From: Streptomyces sp. SAJ15
GTDB lineage: Bacteria > Actinomycetota > Actinomycetes > Streptomycetales > Streptomycetaceae
Direction: 5' to 3'
Assembly: GCF_007595705.1 (NCBI RefSeq)
Contig: NZ_NISY01000010.1
Coordinates: 150,035-214,034 of the forward strand
Length of the DNA stretch: 64,000 bases
Under the pieces are notes generated by a model. That model saw only the letters and a program-made list of their open reading frames with translations, did no database searches and had not been told where the DNA came from. Numbering within the stretch: the stretch's first letter is position 1; each line of letters begins with the position of its first letter. The translations under genes were made by a program, and so were the position numbers. Shown here piece after piece: positions 42,585 to 51,253 of this stretch.

Positions 42585-44260
42585 AGCGTCTTCTCCTTGC
42601 CCGCCGCGCCGCCGGCACCGCCGCCGCCTCCGGCGCTCGCGCCGCCCTTGTCCGTACCGCCCGCGGAGCCGTCGCCGCCGCCGCTGCCGCCGACGGCCGT
42701 GCCGGACGCCGGCCCGGCCTCCTGCCCCGACGGACCTGGCTGGCCGGGCTTGGCCTCCGCGGCCGGCGACGGCGAGGAGTCCCGGGGCAGGCGGAGGGTG
42801 AACACCGCGCCGCCGTCGGGGGAGTTCTCCGCGGTGATCTCGCCACCGTGGATGTGCGCGTTCTCCAGGGCGATCGACAGCCCCAGCCCGCTGCCCTCCG
42901 AACGCGGCCGGGAGGCGCTGGCCTTGTAGAAGCGGTCGAAGACGTGCGGCAGCACGTCCTCGGGGATGCCCGGACCGTGGTCCCGCACCTTGATCACCAG
43001 CTCGTCGCCCTCGGTACGCACCGAGACCCGCACCGGCGAACCGCCGTGCTTGAGCGCGTTCCCGATGAGGTTGGCCAGGATCACGTCCAGCCGGCGCGGG
43101 TCGAGCCGGGCCATCATCCCGCGCTCCGCGTCCAGCTCCACCGCGTCCAGCCAGGCCCGCACGTCGACGCACGCCGTCACCTGGTCCGCGACGTCGACGT
43201 CGTCCAGCACCAGCCGGGCGGTCCCCGCGTCGAAGCGGGTGACCTCCATCAGGTTCTCCACCAGGTTGTTGAGCCGCCGGGTCTCGCTCACCACCAGTTG
43301 CACCGCGGGCGCGATCATCGGGTCGAGCGCGTCGGCCTCCTCCTCCAGCACCTCCGTGACGGCGGTGATGGCGGTCAGCGGCGTCCGCAGCTCGTGCGAC
43401 ATGTCGGCGACGAAGCGCCGGCTGGCCGCCTCCCGGGCGCTCAGCTCCTCCACCCGCTGCTGCAGCCGCTCCGCGGTGCGGTTGAAGGTGCGCGACAGGT
43501 TCGCCAACTCGTCCGCGCCCGACACCTGGAGGCGGGTGTCCAGCTGTCCCTCGCCCCACCGCTGGGCGGCCTCGCCGAGCCGCTGCACGGGTCGCAGCAC
43601 CGTGGCCGCGGCGGCCTGCGCCAGCAGCGCGGAGCCGATCAGCGCCAGCGCGGTGGCGATCCCCAGCGACCAGGCCAGCGAGTTCAGGTCCTGGCGCTCG
43701 TTGTCCAGCGACTTCATCAGGTAGCCGGTGGGCCCGCCGCCGATCACCTTCGCGCCGCCCACCAGATAGGGCGTGCCGTCGACGGTGATCCGCTGCCAGT
43801 ACAGATGGTACGGAGCGCTGTTGGAGCTGTTGACCTCACGCTTCTCGTTCACCTGCGTACGCAGCGTCTTGGGCACCACGTCCAACGAGAGCAGGGTGCT
43901 CTTCGACGCCGCCATGCACTTCTTGCCGTCGTGCGTGGTGGCGATCAGCAACACCTCGTACTTCTGGGTGTTGTCCGCCATCTTCTCCGCGGCGCTGCGC
44001 AGATCCGAGCAGTCGGGGACGCGCGGCAGCGAATCCGTGGTGTCCTTCAGCGACTTGCGGAACTCCCGCAGCGCCGCGTCCTGGGTGCGGGTCAGCACCG
44101 CGTCCCGGTTCAGCCAGTACGCGATGGCCGAGGCCGACACCGCGGCCGCCAGCGCCACCAGCGCGAACACGAGCATCAGCCGCAGCCGCAGGCTCATCCA
44201 CTGCAACAGCCCGGCGGCCCAGCCGCGGGCGCGGCTGGGCTCTTCACTCTCAGTGTTCAA
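42581..44260 (-). CDS. afsQ2: Sensor histidine kinase AfsQ2
   Basis: 559 residues. Transmembrane segments near 25-48 and 190-212 enclose an extracellular sensor part with two Cys (VPDCSD, KKCMA). HAMP domain follows, then DHp with FVADMSHELRTPLT (phospho-acceptor His289) and the HATPase domain (NLIGNALKHGG, DHGPGIPEDVLPHVF, GSGLGLSIALENAHIHGG). A Gly/Ser/Ala-rich tail of about 75 residues ends the protein. With AfsQ1 it forms the two-component system that in S. coelicolor responds to nitrogen/glutamate conditions and affects antibiotic production and development. Confidence 0.95.
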   Translation of the reverse strand: MNTESEEPSRARGWAAGLLQWMSLRLRLMLVFALVALAAAVSASAIAYWLNRDAVLTRTQDAALREFRKSLKDTTDSLPRVPDCSDLRSAAEKMADNTQKYEVLLIATTHDGKKCMAASKSTLLSLDVVPKTLRTQVNEKREVNSSNSAPYHLYWQRITVDGTPYLVGGAKVIGGGPTGYLMKSLDNERQDLNSLAWSLGIATALALIGSALLAQAAAATVLRPVQRLGEAAQRWGEGQLDTRLQVSGADELANLSRTFNRTAERLQQRVEELSAREAASRRFVADMSHELRTPLTAITAVTEVLEEEADALDPMIAPAVQLVVSETRRLNNLVENLMEVTRFDAGTARLVLDDVDVADQVTACVDVRAWLDAVELDAERGMMARLDPRRLDVILANLIGNALKHGGSPVRVSVRTEGDELVIKVRDHGPGIPEDVLPHVFDRFYKASASRPRSEGSGLGLSIALENAHIHGGEITAENSPDGGAVFTLRLPRDSSPSPAAEAKPGQPGPSGQEAGPASGTAVGGSGGGDGSAGGTDKGGASAGGGGGAGGAAGKEKTL

Positions 44261-44333
44261 TGCTTGCTTTCCCCACCCGGGTGATCCGGCGACGCGGGCC
44301 TCGTCGGGGCGCCGGTCGCGGAGACTGTCGAGG

Positions 44334-45011
44334 TCACTGCGGTACGTCCAGCCGGTAGCCGACGCCGCGGACGGTACGGATCAGCGTCGGCGACGACGGC
44401 ACGTCCTCCACCTTCGCCCGCAGGCGCTGCACACAGGCGTCGACCAGCCGCGAGTCGCCGAGGTAGTCGTGCTCCCAGACCAGCCGCAGCAGCTGCTGTC
44501 GGGAGAGCGCCTGGCCCGGCCGGCGGCTGAGTTCGAGCAGGAGTCGCAGCTCGGTCGGCGTGAGCTGCAGGTCCTCCCCGTTCTTGGTGACGGTCATCGC
44601 CGAGCGGTCGATCACCAGGTTGCCGAACGACGCGGAGTCGTTGGCCTCGCGCTCGCCGCGCCGGAGCACGGCCCGGATGCGGGCGTCCAGCACCCGCCCC
44701 TGCACCGGCTTCACCACGTAGTCGTCCGCTCCGGACTCCAGCCCGACCACGACGTCGATGTCGTCGCTGCGTGCGGTCAGCAGGATGATCGGCAGCTGGT
44801 CGGTACGCCGGATGCGGCGGCACACCTCGAATCCGTCGATCCCCGGCAGCATCACATCCAGCACGATCAGGTCCGGCCGCTGCTCGCGCAGCAGCTTCAG
44901 ACCGTCCTCCCCCGTCGCCGCGGTCGCCACACGGTGGCCCTGGCGGGTCAGGGAGAGTTCGAGGGCCGTGCGGATGGCGTCATCGTCCTCGATCAGCAAC
45001 AGGAAAGGCAC
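44334..45011 (-). CDS. afsQ1: Response regulator AfsQ1
   Basis: 225 residues, OmpR family. Receiver domain with acidic pocket LLIEDDDA, phospho-acceptor Asp52 (LIVLDVMLPG), Thr in LLTAR and Lys in YVVKPV. The C-terminal winged helix (LQLTPTELRLLLELSRRPGQALSRQQLLRLVW, TVRGVGYRL) binds DNA. Nearly identical to what I remember of S. coelicolor AfsQ1. Divergent from sigQ across a 204-bp region that contains a perfect AfsQ1 box. Confidence 0.97.
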   Translation of the reverse strand: MPFLLLIEDDDAIRTALELSLTRQGHRVATAATGEDGLKLLREQRPDLIVLDVMLPGIDGFEVCRRIRRTDQLPIILLTARSDDIDVVVGLESGADDYVVKPVQGRVLDARIRAVLRRGEREANDSASFGNLVIDRSAMTVTKNGEDLQLTPTELRLLLELSRRPGQALSRQQLLRLVWEHDYLGDSRLVDACVQRLRAKVEDVPSSPTLIRTVRGVGYRLDVPQ

Positions 45012-45090
45012 TTGGTCATTCTGACCTACTAAGGGCCTGTAGTTCGACCGTCAGGCGCCGAGGTGACAGGTCTGCACAGCACCTCCTCCT

Positions 45091-45106
45091 GTGACAGGTC
45101 TGTGAC
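45091..45106. promoter_or_regulatory. AfsQ1 box between afsQ1 and sigQ
   Basis: GTGAC-AGGTCT-GTGAC fits the AfsQ1 consensus GTnAC-n6-GTnAC exactly. A second, weaker copy starts at 45064 (GTGAC-AGGTCT-GCACA). The position between the divergent afsQ1 and sigQ genes is as in S. coelicolor, where AfsQ1 controls sigQ. Confidence 0.8.
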
Positions 45107-45215
45107 AGTCGGCGGACAACGCGATGAAACTGGCCCGGCAGTCTTTAGTGCACCGGGAGGACGGCAGCCCGGGAAGCCAGCGGATCAAGCAGGCTCCACC
45201 GACGGGGGGCGCGAG

Positions 45216-46028
45216 ATGAACACACTGCACAGCACTGCTACCAGCGCAGTTCGCACGCGCCTCCACGACGCCGGCCGGAGCATGGAGAAGTCCGGTGCCG
45301 TGAGCGGGCGGGGGTGCGCTCGCGGCGCCGGGCGTCAGCGGCCTCCTTACATGGTGGCCATTGACGCAACGGGGGTAACGGGGGCCGTTACGGGGGCCAC
45401 GGGGGGCCACGGGGGTAACGGCACTCAGGGGGGTACCGGGGGTAACGGGGGAATCGCGTACGGGGAGGCCACGGGGGAACGGCGCTCCAGCACGCAGTCG
45501 GAGGACACCGAAGCGGCGTTCACCGCCTATGTGCAGGAGCGACGCGCCTCCCTGTACGCCACCGCCTACCACCTGACCGGTGACCGGTTCGAGGCCGAGG
45601 ACCTGCTGCAGAGCGCGCTGTTCTCGACCTACCGGGCCTGGGACCGGATCAGCGACAAGGCGGCCGTCGGCGGCTATCTGCGCCGCACCATGACCAACCT
45701 GCACATCAGCGCCTGGCGACGGCGCAAGCTGAACGAGTACCCGACGGAGGAGCTGCCGGAGACGGCGGGCGACACCGACGCGATGCGCGGCACCGAGCTG
45801 CGCGCGGTGCTCTGGCAGGCGCTCGCCCGGCTGCCCGAGACGCAGCGCACCATGCTCGTCCTGCGCTACTACGAGGGTCGTACGGACCCGGAGATCGCCG
45901 ACATCCTGAACATCAGCGTCGGAACGGTCAAGAGCAGCATCTGGCGCTCGCTGCGCCGGCTGCGCGAGGACGACGTCCTGAGCTTCGGCCGGGACCAGGA
46001 GGAGTCCTTCGGCGAGCTCGTCGCCTGA
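45216..46028 (+). CDS. sigQ: ECF sigma factor SigQ
   Basis: 270 residues from ATG 45216 (GGGGGG/GCGAG upstream). The N-terminal 95 residues are Gly/Thr/Ala-rich and unusual; region 2 begins at FTAYVQERRASLYATAYHLTG, with DLLQSALFSTYRAWDRI, and region 4 is LPETQRTMLVLRYYEGRTDPEIADILNISVGTVKSSIWRSLRRLR, placing it among the SigE-type (group ECF41-like or SigL-like) Streptomyces ECF factors. In S. coelicolor sigQ is activated by AfsQ1 and acts against AfsQ-stimulated antibiotic production. The first third of the coding sequence contains the G-tract repeats described separately. Confidence 0.93.
   Translation: MNTLHSTATSAVRTRLHDAGRSMEKSGAVSGRGCARGAGRQRPPYMVAIDATGVTGAVTGATGGHGGNGTQGGTGGNGGIAYGEATGERRSSTQSEDTEAAFTAYVQERRASLYATAYHLTGDRFEAEDLLQSALFSTYRAWDRISDKAAVGGYLRRTMTNLHISAWRRRKLNEYPTEELPETAGDTDAMRGTELRAVLWQALARLPETQRTMLVLRYYEGRTDPEIADILNISVGTVKSSIWRSLRRLREDDVLSFGRDQEESFGELVA
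45371..45477. repeat. G-tract repeat array in the 5' part of sigQ
   Basis: About ten runs of four to six G, most spaced by TAAC, CCGTTAC or CCAC, on the coding (non-template) strand; the unit resembles ACGGGGGTA. Such an array could form G-quadruplex structures in the mRNA. It encodes a Gly/Thr/Asn-rich segment. Confidence 0.8.
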
Positions 46029-46090
46029 CACGCCGAAGGTCACGGGGGAAACGGGGGCCCGTCATTCGGGGGAGTGACGGGAGCAAGTGA

Positions 46091-46134
46091 AAGAGCGGGA
46101 CCGGGCAGACGGGGGTCTGCCCGGTCCCGCTCTT
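46091..46134 (+). terminator. Terminator after sigQ
   Basis: Perfect 20-bp stem (first arm 46091-46110, second 46115-46134) with a GGGG loop, ending in TCTT; probably works in both directions. Confidence 0.85.
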
Positions 46135-46409
46135 GTGCGTGTTCGCCTCCGGCGGGGGGCGCGGGGGCGCGGGGGCGCGGGGGTTCGCGGTGTCCGCGGT
46201 CGTGGAGCGGGAGCCGGTCGCCCGGCAGCCGTACGCCGGGGTTCACCGGCGGTCCGGCGGTAGTCCAGCGGCCGGGCACCGGGGTTCACCGGCGATCCGG
46301 TTGCCGTGCGCTGGCCGCCGGGTCGCGGGTCGCCGGGTCGCGGGTCGCCGGGTCGCCGGGCGTCGGGTCTCCGGGTTCCGTTCGCGGCCCGGCCGGGCCC
46401 GGGCGGACG
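46135..46409. repeat. Repeat-rich intergenic region
   Basis: Between the sigQ terminator and the end of the uridine kinase-like gene. Contains repeats of GCGGGGGC (46154-46186), a direct repeat CCGGGGTTCACCGGCG (about 46236 and 46279) and several copies of GGGTCGCCGGGTCGC (about 46320-46372). No gene supported. Confidence 0.6.
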
Positions 46410-47111
46410 TCAGCCCGCGGTCGCGGGAGTCTCGGGCGCCGTCACGGAGGCCGTCGTCGGGGCCGTGGTGGCCGTCGTCGCCGGCTTGACCTTCGCGTAC
46501 GTACGGCCGGCGGCCGCCGCGGCGGCGATGCGGCCCATGGCCTCGTCCCTGTCGCAGGCGTGCGCGCCCAGCGAGCGCTGGCGGGCCACGATGCCGCGCT
46601 CGGCGCGCATCAGCCGCCAGCCGCGGCGCACCAGATAGCCGGCGGGCTTGCGGCCCTCGCGCAGATCGCGGATCAGCCGCCGCCGGAAGGTGGTGCTGGG
46701 CCGGCCGCGCAGACACAACGCGTCCGCCAGCACGCCCAGCCGCTGGCAGCGCTCGATGATGTCCGCGGCGAAGATCCCCTCGGCGATGAAGAGCGGCGTG
46801 CGGCCGATCTCCAGGAACTCCTCGCCCACCCGGGAGCTGGTGGCGATGTCGTAGACCGGGACCGCCGCCCGCGCGGTGGCGCACAGCGACTCGATCGCCG
46901 CGACCGCCGCGTCCGCGTCCCAGGACAGCGGGGAGTCCCAGTCGGTCCCCGCGCCCCCCGGCAGGTGCGGCAGCGAGGGGTCGTCGGCCTCCTTGTAGAA
47001 GTCGTCCAGATTGAGCACGGGCAGCCCGGTGCGGGCGGCGAGGGACGACTTTCCGCAACCGGAGGGGCCGGTCAGCAGGACGACGCGGGCGGCGGTGGGA
47101 TGGCAGTTCAC
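46410..47111 (-). CDS. Uridine kinase-like P-loop NTPase
   Basis: 233 residues from GTG 47111, which puts the P-loop GPSGCGKSS near the start as in relatives; ATG starts at 47162 and 47180 are open but add unrelated residues. Motifs NLDDFYKEADDPSLP, WDSPLSWDADAAVAAI and AEGIFAADI fit the uridine/pantothenate kinase family. The likely reaction, phosphorylation of uridine, complements the catabolic nucleoside genes of the window. C-terminal Thr/Ala-rich tail. Confidence 0.85.
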   Translation of the reverse strand: MNCHPTAARVVLLTGPSGCGKSSLAARTGLPVLNLDDFYKEADDPSLPHLPGGAGTDWDSPLSWDADAAVAAIESLCATARAAVPVYDIATSSRVGEEFLEIGRTPLFIAEGIFAADIIERCQRLGVLADALCLRGRPSTTFRRRLIRDLREGRKPAGYLVRRGWRLMRAERGIVARQRSLGAHACDRDEAMGRIAAAAAAGRTYAKVKPATTATTAPTTASVTAPETPATAG

Positions 47112-47257
47112 GGGATACCAGTGTGAGGCATTGCGCCGGTCGGGGGACCATCCGGGGCGCATGAGTGACGGCTCCGGCACGCCTCAACTACGCTCCGCAT
47201 CTTAACGACTACGCATTGCGACTCCGTGAGCGTCCATCCCGACACTGGCAGGTGGCC

Positions 47258-47776
47258 ATGGCCTCTTCCGCACGGCACGCGCGACACCGCGCCCGTCACG
47301 TCCGTCCGCAGCCCAGCCTCGTCCAGCGGGCGCTGCTCCGCACCGGGTTCGCCGTGTCGGCGGCCGGGGCGGCCCTGGGGGCCGGCGGGGCGGCGGCGAC
47401 CGCGCAGGCGGCCGAACGGGCCGAGGAGCCCAAGGCGGTCAGCCTCAACGCGCCGGTCGCCGGGGTCGCCGCGGCCAACGTCAGGGCCGACGACCTGCAA
47501 CTGCCCGAGATGGGGGAGGCGAAGGTGCAGCCGGGCAGGCTCTCGCTGCCGGCGGCGCTGGAGTTCGGACTGAGCAGCGCCGCCTCCCCGGTCAAGGACG
47601 CGCAGCCCAACCCGCTGGCCAACACCCCCGTCGACCCGCTCAACAACGCGATCGGCACCCAGATCGCCGACTTCCCCACGGTGAGCACCGGCGCCGTCAC
47701 CGGCCCACTGACACGTGGCGCGAAGCTCCGGGAGCTGCCGCTGGTGGGCGGCGCGATGAGGGCGCTGCCCGGCTGA
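47258..47776 (+). CDS. Secreted small protein of unknown function
   Basis: 172 residues from ATG 47258. Twin-Arg-like basic N-terminus (ASSARHARHRARHVRPQP) and a hydrophobic signal (LLRTGFAVSAAGAALGAGGAAATAQA), then a mature part without Cys containing LPEMGEAKVQPGRLSLPAALEFGLSS and a hydrophobic C-terminus. Common pattern in Streptomyces; function unknown. Ends before a long hairpin at 47800. Confidence 0.75.
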   Translation: MASSARHARHRARHVRPQPSLVQRALLRTGFAVSAAGAALGAGGAAATAQAAERAEEPKAVSLNAPVAGVAAANVRADDLQLPEMGEAKVQPGRLSLPAALEFGLSSAASPVKDAQPNPLANTPVDPLNNAIGTQIADFPTVSTGAVTGPLTRGAKLRELPLVGGAMRALPG

Positions 47777-47799
47777 GGCCGGCCGGACCCGGCCCGGAA

Positions 47800-47849
47800 A
47801 CGGCGGCGGCTCCCGTACGGCGTGTGTGCCGTAGGGGAGCCGCCGCCGT
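47800..47849. terminator. Bidirectional terminator
   Basis: 22-bp arms with one mismatch (47800-47821 and 47828-47849) and a GTGTGT loop, between the secreted protein gene and the convergent ALDH-like gene. Confidence 0.85.
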
Positions 47850-47917
47850 ATGCGCGCGAGGCGCCGGGACTGCCCGGAGCGCCCGGGAGCGCCCGGAGTG
47901 CCGGGGTCGGTGCCGGG

Positions 47918-48790
47918 TCAGGTCCCGATCGGGTGCCAGACCGTCTTGGTCTCCAGGAAGGAGAGCAGGCGGTCGGTGCCCGGCTCCGCGAGCCAGTCCA
48001 CAGCCTGTGGACGAACCACACGCTTGAGGTTGTCCGCGGCGGCCTTCTCCAGCGCCACGGCCAGCTCGCCGTGCAGCTCGCCGGCCGCGCCGGCCAGGTC
48101 GATCGCGTTGACGTCCTGGTGCGCGGCGAGCGGGCCGGACAGCTCGGCCGTCTTGCCGGACAGGATGTTGACCACACCGCCGGGAACGTCGGAGGTCGCG
48201 AGCACCTCGCCCAGGGACAGCGCGGGCAGCGGGGCGTGCTCGCTGGCCACGACGACGACCGTGTTGCCGGTGACGATCGCCGGGGCGATCACCGACACCA
48301 GGCCGAGGAAGGACGACTCCTGCGGGGCCAGCAGCGCCACGACGCCGGTCGGCTCGGGCGTGGAGAGGTTGAAGTACGGCCCGGCCACCGGGTTGGCGCC
48401 GCCCGCGATCTGGGCGACCTTGTCGGACCAGCCCGCGTACCAGACCCAGCGGTCGATGGCGGCGTCCACCTGGGCGGCGGCCTTCGACTTGGACAGCCCC
48501 TCGGCGTCGGAGACCTCCGCGACGAACTGGTCGCGGCGACCCTCCAGCATCTCGGCGACGCGGTAGAGGATCTGGCCGCGGTTGTACGCGGTGGCGCCCG
48601 ACCAGCCCGGGAACGCCTTGCGGGCCGCGACGACCGCGTCCCGGGCGTCCTTGCGGGACGACAGCGGGGCGTTCGCCAGCCACTTGCCCTTCGAGTCGGT
48701 CACCTCGTACACCCGCCCGCTCTCGGACCGGGGGAACTTGCCCCCGACGAACAGCTTGTAGGTCTTGAGGACGCTCAAACGATCAGACAT
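47918..48790 (-). CDS. Aldehyde dehydrogenase-like protein without catalytic half
   Basis: 290 residues, overlapping the upstream ALDH gene by 8 bp. It contains the NAD-binding half of an ALDH (YEVTDSKGKWLANAPLSSRKDA, LLAPQESSFLGLVSVIAPAIVTGNTVVVVASEHAPL, DVPGGVVNILSG) but stops before the region with the catalytic Cys and lacks the general-base Glu motif. Not a fragment by frameshift: it ends in a coherent C-terminus (VDWLAEPGTDRLLSFLETKTVWHPIG). It may be a regulatory or structural partner of the complete ALDH. Confidence 0.85.
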   Translation of the reverse strand: MSDRLSVLKTYKLFVGGKFPRSESGRVYEVTDSKGKWLANAPLSSRKDARDAVVAARKAFPGWSGATAYNRGQILYRVAEMLEGRRDQFVAEVSDAEGLSKSKAAAQVDAAIDRWVWYAGWSDKVAQIAGGANPVAGPYFNLSTPEPTGVVALLAPQESSFLGLVSVIAPAIVTGNTVVVVASEHAPLPALSLGEVLATSDVPGGVVNILSGKTAELSGPLAAHQDVNAIDLAGAAGELHGELAVALEKAAADNLKRVVRPQAVDWLAEPGTDRLLSFLETKTVWHPIGT

Positions 48791-50213
48791 TGAGGTACGC
48801 CTCCAGACCGTGACGGCCGCCCTCGCGGCCGAAGCCCGACTCCTTGTAGCCACCGAACGGGGAGGCCGGGTCGAACTGGTTGAACGTGTTGGACCAGACG
48901 ACACCCGCCCGGAGCTTGTTCGCCATCCACAGCATGCGGCTGGCCTTCTCCGTCCAGACGCCCGCCGACAGGCCGTACGGAGTGTTGTTGGCCTTCTCCA
49001 CGGCCTCCTCCGGGGTGCGGAAGGTCAGCACCGAAAGGACCGGGCCGAAGACCTCCTCGCGGGCGATGCGGTGCGCCTGGGTGACCCCGGTGAAGAGGGT
49101 CGGGGCGAACCAGTAGCCCTCGCCCGGCAGCTCGCAGGCCGGGGCCCAGCGCTCGGCGCCCTCGGCCTCGCCGGCCTCGGCCAGCGCCTTGATGCGGGCC
49201 AGCTGCTCGGCGGAGTTGATCGCGCCGATGTCGGTGTTCTTGTCCAGCGGGTCGCCGACCCGCAGGGTGCCCATCCGGCGCTTCAGCGAGTCCAGCAGCT
49301 CCTCGGCCACCGACTCCTGCACCAGCAGTCGGGAGCCCGCGCAGCAGACGTGGCCCTGGTTGAAGAAGATGCCGCGCACGATGCCCTCGACGGCCTGGTC
49401 GATGGCGGCGTCGTCGAAGACGATGTTCGCGGCCTTGCCGCCCAGCTCCAGGGTCAGCTTCTTGTCGGTGCCCGCGACGCCGCGCGCGATGGCCTTGCCG
49501 ACCTCGGTGGAACCGGTGAAGGCGACCTTGTTGACGTCCGGGTGGGCGACCAGCGCGGCGCCGGTGGAGCCGTCGCCGGTGACGATGTTGACGACGCCCC
49601 TGGGGAGCCCCGCCTGGCGGCACACGTCGGCGAAGAACAGCGCCGACAGCGGCGTGGTCTCGGCCGGCTTGAGCACCACCGTGTTGCCGGTGGCCAGCGC
49701 CGGAGCGATCTTCCAGGCGAGCATCATCAGCGGGAAGTTCCACGGGATGACCTGGCCCGCCACGCCCAGCGGGCGCGGGTCGGGGCCGAAGCCGGCGTGG
49801 TCGAGCTTGTCCGCCCAGCCCGCGTAGTAGAAGAAGTGCGCGGCGGTGATCGGCAGGTCGAAGTCGCGCGACTCCTTGATCGGCTTGCCGTTGTCCAGCG
49901 ACTCCAGCACGGCCAGCTCGCGCGAGCGCTCCTGGATGATGCGCGCGATCCGGAAGAGGTACTTGGCGCGCTCGGAGCCGGGCAGCGCCGACCACTTCTC
50001 GAACGCCTTGCGGGCCGCCCGGACCGCGCGGTCCACATCGGCGTCGCCCGCCTGGGCCACCTCGGCCAGGACCTCTTCGTTGGCGGGGGAGACGGTCTTG
50101 AAGACCTTGCCGTCGGCGGCGTCGGCGAACTCGCCGTCGATGAAGAGCCCGTAGGACGGGGCGATGTCGACGACCGCGCGCGACTCGGGCGCCGGTGCGT
50201 ATTCAAAAGCCAT
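48783..50213 (-). CDS. NAD(P)-dependent aldehyde dehydrogenase
   Basis: 476 residues, complete. Motifs: PWNFPLMMLAWKIAPALATGNTVVLKPAETTP, GSTEVGKAIAR, general-base Glu in LELGGKAANIVF and catalytic Cys in FNQGHVCCAGSR, with EEVFGPVLSV at the end. Follows deoC by 3 bp on the same strand, so it most likely oxidises the acetaldehyde released by the aldolase to acetate (or acetyl-CoA if CoA-linked). Broad-specificity alternatives remain. Confidence 0.95.
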   Translation of the reverse strand: MAFEYAPAPESRAVVDIAPSYGLFIDGEFADAADGKVFKTVSPANEEVLAEVAQAGDADVDRAVRAARKAFEKWSALPGSERAKYLFRIARIIQERSRELAVLESLDNGKPIKESRDFDLPITAAHFFYYAGWADKLDHAGFGPDPRPLGVAGQVIPWNFPLMMLAWKIAPALATGNTVVLKPAETTPLSALFFADVCRQAGLPRGVVNIVTGDGSTGAALVAHPDVNKVAFTGSTEVGKAIARGVAGTDKKLTLELGGKAANIVFDDAAIDQAVEGIVRGIFFNQGHVCCAGSRLLVQESVAEELLDSLKRRMGTLRVGDPLDKNTDIGAINSAEQLARIKALAEAGEAEGAERWAPACELPGEGYWFAPTLFTGVTQAHRIAREEVFGPVLSVLTFRTPEEAVEKANNTPYGLSAGVWTEKASRMLWMANKLRAGVVWSNTFNQFDPASPFGGYKESGFGREGGRHGLEAYLNV

Positions 50214-50216
50214 GGG

Positions 50217-51221
50217 TCAGTCCACCGTCACGTAGTCGGGACCGGAGTAGCGCCCGGTGCTGAGCTTCTGGCGCTGCATCAGCAGGTCGTTGAGGAGGCT
50301 GGAGGCGCCGAAGCGGAACCAGTCGGGATTGAGCCACTGCTCACCCACGACCTCGTTGACCATCACCAGGTACTTGATGGCGTCCTTGGTGGTGCGGATG
50401 CCGCCCGCCGGCTTCACGCCGACCTGCACCCCGGTGGCGGCGTGGAAGTCGCGCACGGCCTCCAGCATCAGCAGGGTGACGGGCGGGGTGGCGTTCACGG
50501 CCACCTTGCCGGTCGAGGTCTTGATGAAGTCGGCGCCGGCCAGCATCGCCAGCCAGGAGACGCGACGGACGTTGTCGTAGGTCTGCAGCTCGCCGGTCTC
50601 GAAGATGACCTTCAGATGGGCGGCGGTGCCGTCCTCGCGGTGGCAGGCCTCCTTGACGGCCTTGATCTCCTCGAAGACGGACATGTAGCGGCCGGTGAGG
50701 AAGGCGCCCCGGTCGATCACCATGTCGATCTCGTCGGCCCCGGCCGCCACCGCGTCGCGGGTGTCGGCCAGCTTCACCGGCAGCGCCGCCCGCCCCGCCG
50801 GGAAGGCGGTGGCGACGGAGGCGACGTTGATCTCCGGGGCGCCGCCTCGGAGCAGCGCCTCCTTGGCGGTGGCCACCAGGTCGGGGTAGACGCAGATCGC
50901 GGCGACCTTGGGAACGCCTCGGTCGGTGGGGTCGGGGTGGACGCCCTTGGCGCACAGCGCCCGGACCTTGCCGGGGGTGTCCGCGCCTTCCAGGGTCGTC
51001 AGGTCGATCATCGAGATGGCGAGGTCGATGGCGTACGCCTTCGCCGTGGTCTTGATGGAGCGGGTGCCGAGGCTGGCGGCCCGGCCCTGCAGACCGACCG
51101 CGTCGACGCCCGGCAGGCCGTGCAGGAAGCGGCGCAGCGCGGCCTCGTTGGCGGTTACGTCCGCCATCGCGGCCAGTCGCTCCGCGGCGTCCTTGCCGTA
51201 TGCGGGAACTGTGGTGGGCAT
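50217..51221 (-). CDS. deoC: Deoxyribose-phosphate aldolase
   Basis: 334 residues, longer than the roughly 220-260 residue bacterial form and like the long actinobacterial type. TIM-barrel motifs: AICVYPDLV, GADEIDMVIDRG, LKVIFETGEL, Schiff-base Lys in ADFIKTSTGK, and GVKPAGGIRT. Cleaves 2-deoxyribose-5-phosphate into glyceraldehyde-3-phosphate and acetaldehyde. ATG 51221 or GTG 51227; operator copy D is 18 bp upstream of the ATG, so the leader is very short. Heads the deoC-ALDH-ALDH unit. Confidence 0.95.
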   Translation of the reverse strand: MPTTVPAYGKDAAERLAAMADVTANEAALRRFLHGLPGVDAVGLQGRAASLGTRSIKTTAKAYAIDLAISMIDLTTLEGADTPGKVRALCAKGVHPDPTDRGVPKVAAICVYPDLVATAKEALLRGGAPEINVASVATAFPAGRAALPVKLADTRDAVAAGADEIDMVIDRGAFLTGRYMSVFEEIKAVKEACHREDGTAAHLKVIFETGELQTYDNVRRVSWLAMLAGADFIKTSTGKVAVNATPPVTLLMLEAVRDFHAATGVQVGVKPAGGIRTTKDAIKYLVMVNEVVGEQWLNPDWFRFGASSLLNDLLMQRQKLSTGRYSGPDYVTVD

Positions 51222-51239
51222 GGTCACCAGGTGAGCATA

Positions 51240-51253
51240 TCTACGCGCGTAGC
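51240..51253. promoter_or_regulatory. Nucleoside-regulon operator, copy D (deoC)
   Basis: TCTACGCGCGTAGC, 13 of 14 positions of the shared palindrome, in the promoter region of deoC. Confidence 0.75.

Noticed and set aside
46135..46409. Possible CRISPR-like or regulatory repeat array after sigQ
   Set aside because: The repeats are short, directly adjacent and irregular with no spacers; they are GC-rich simple repeats.
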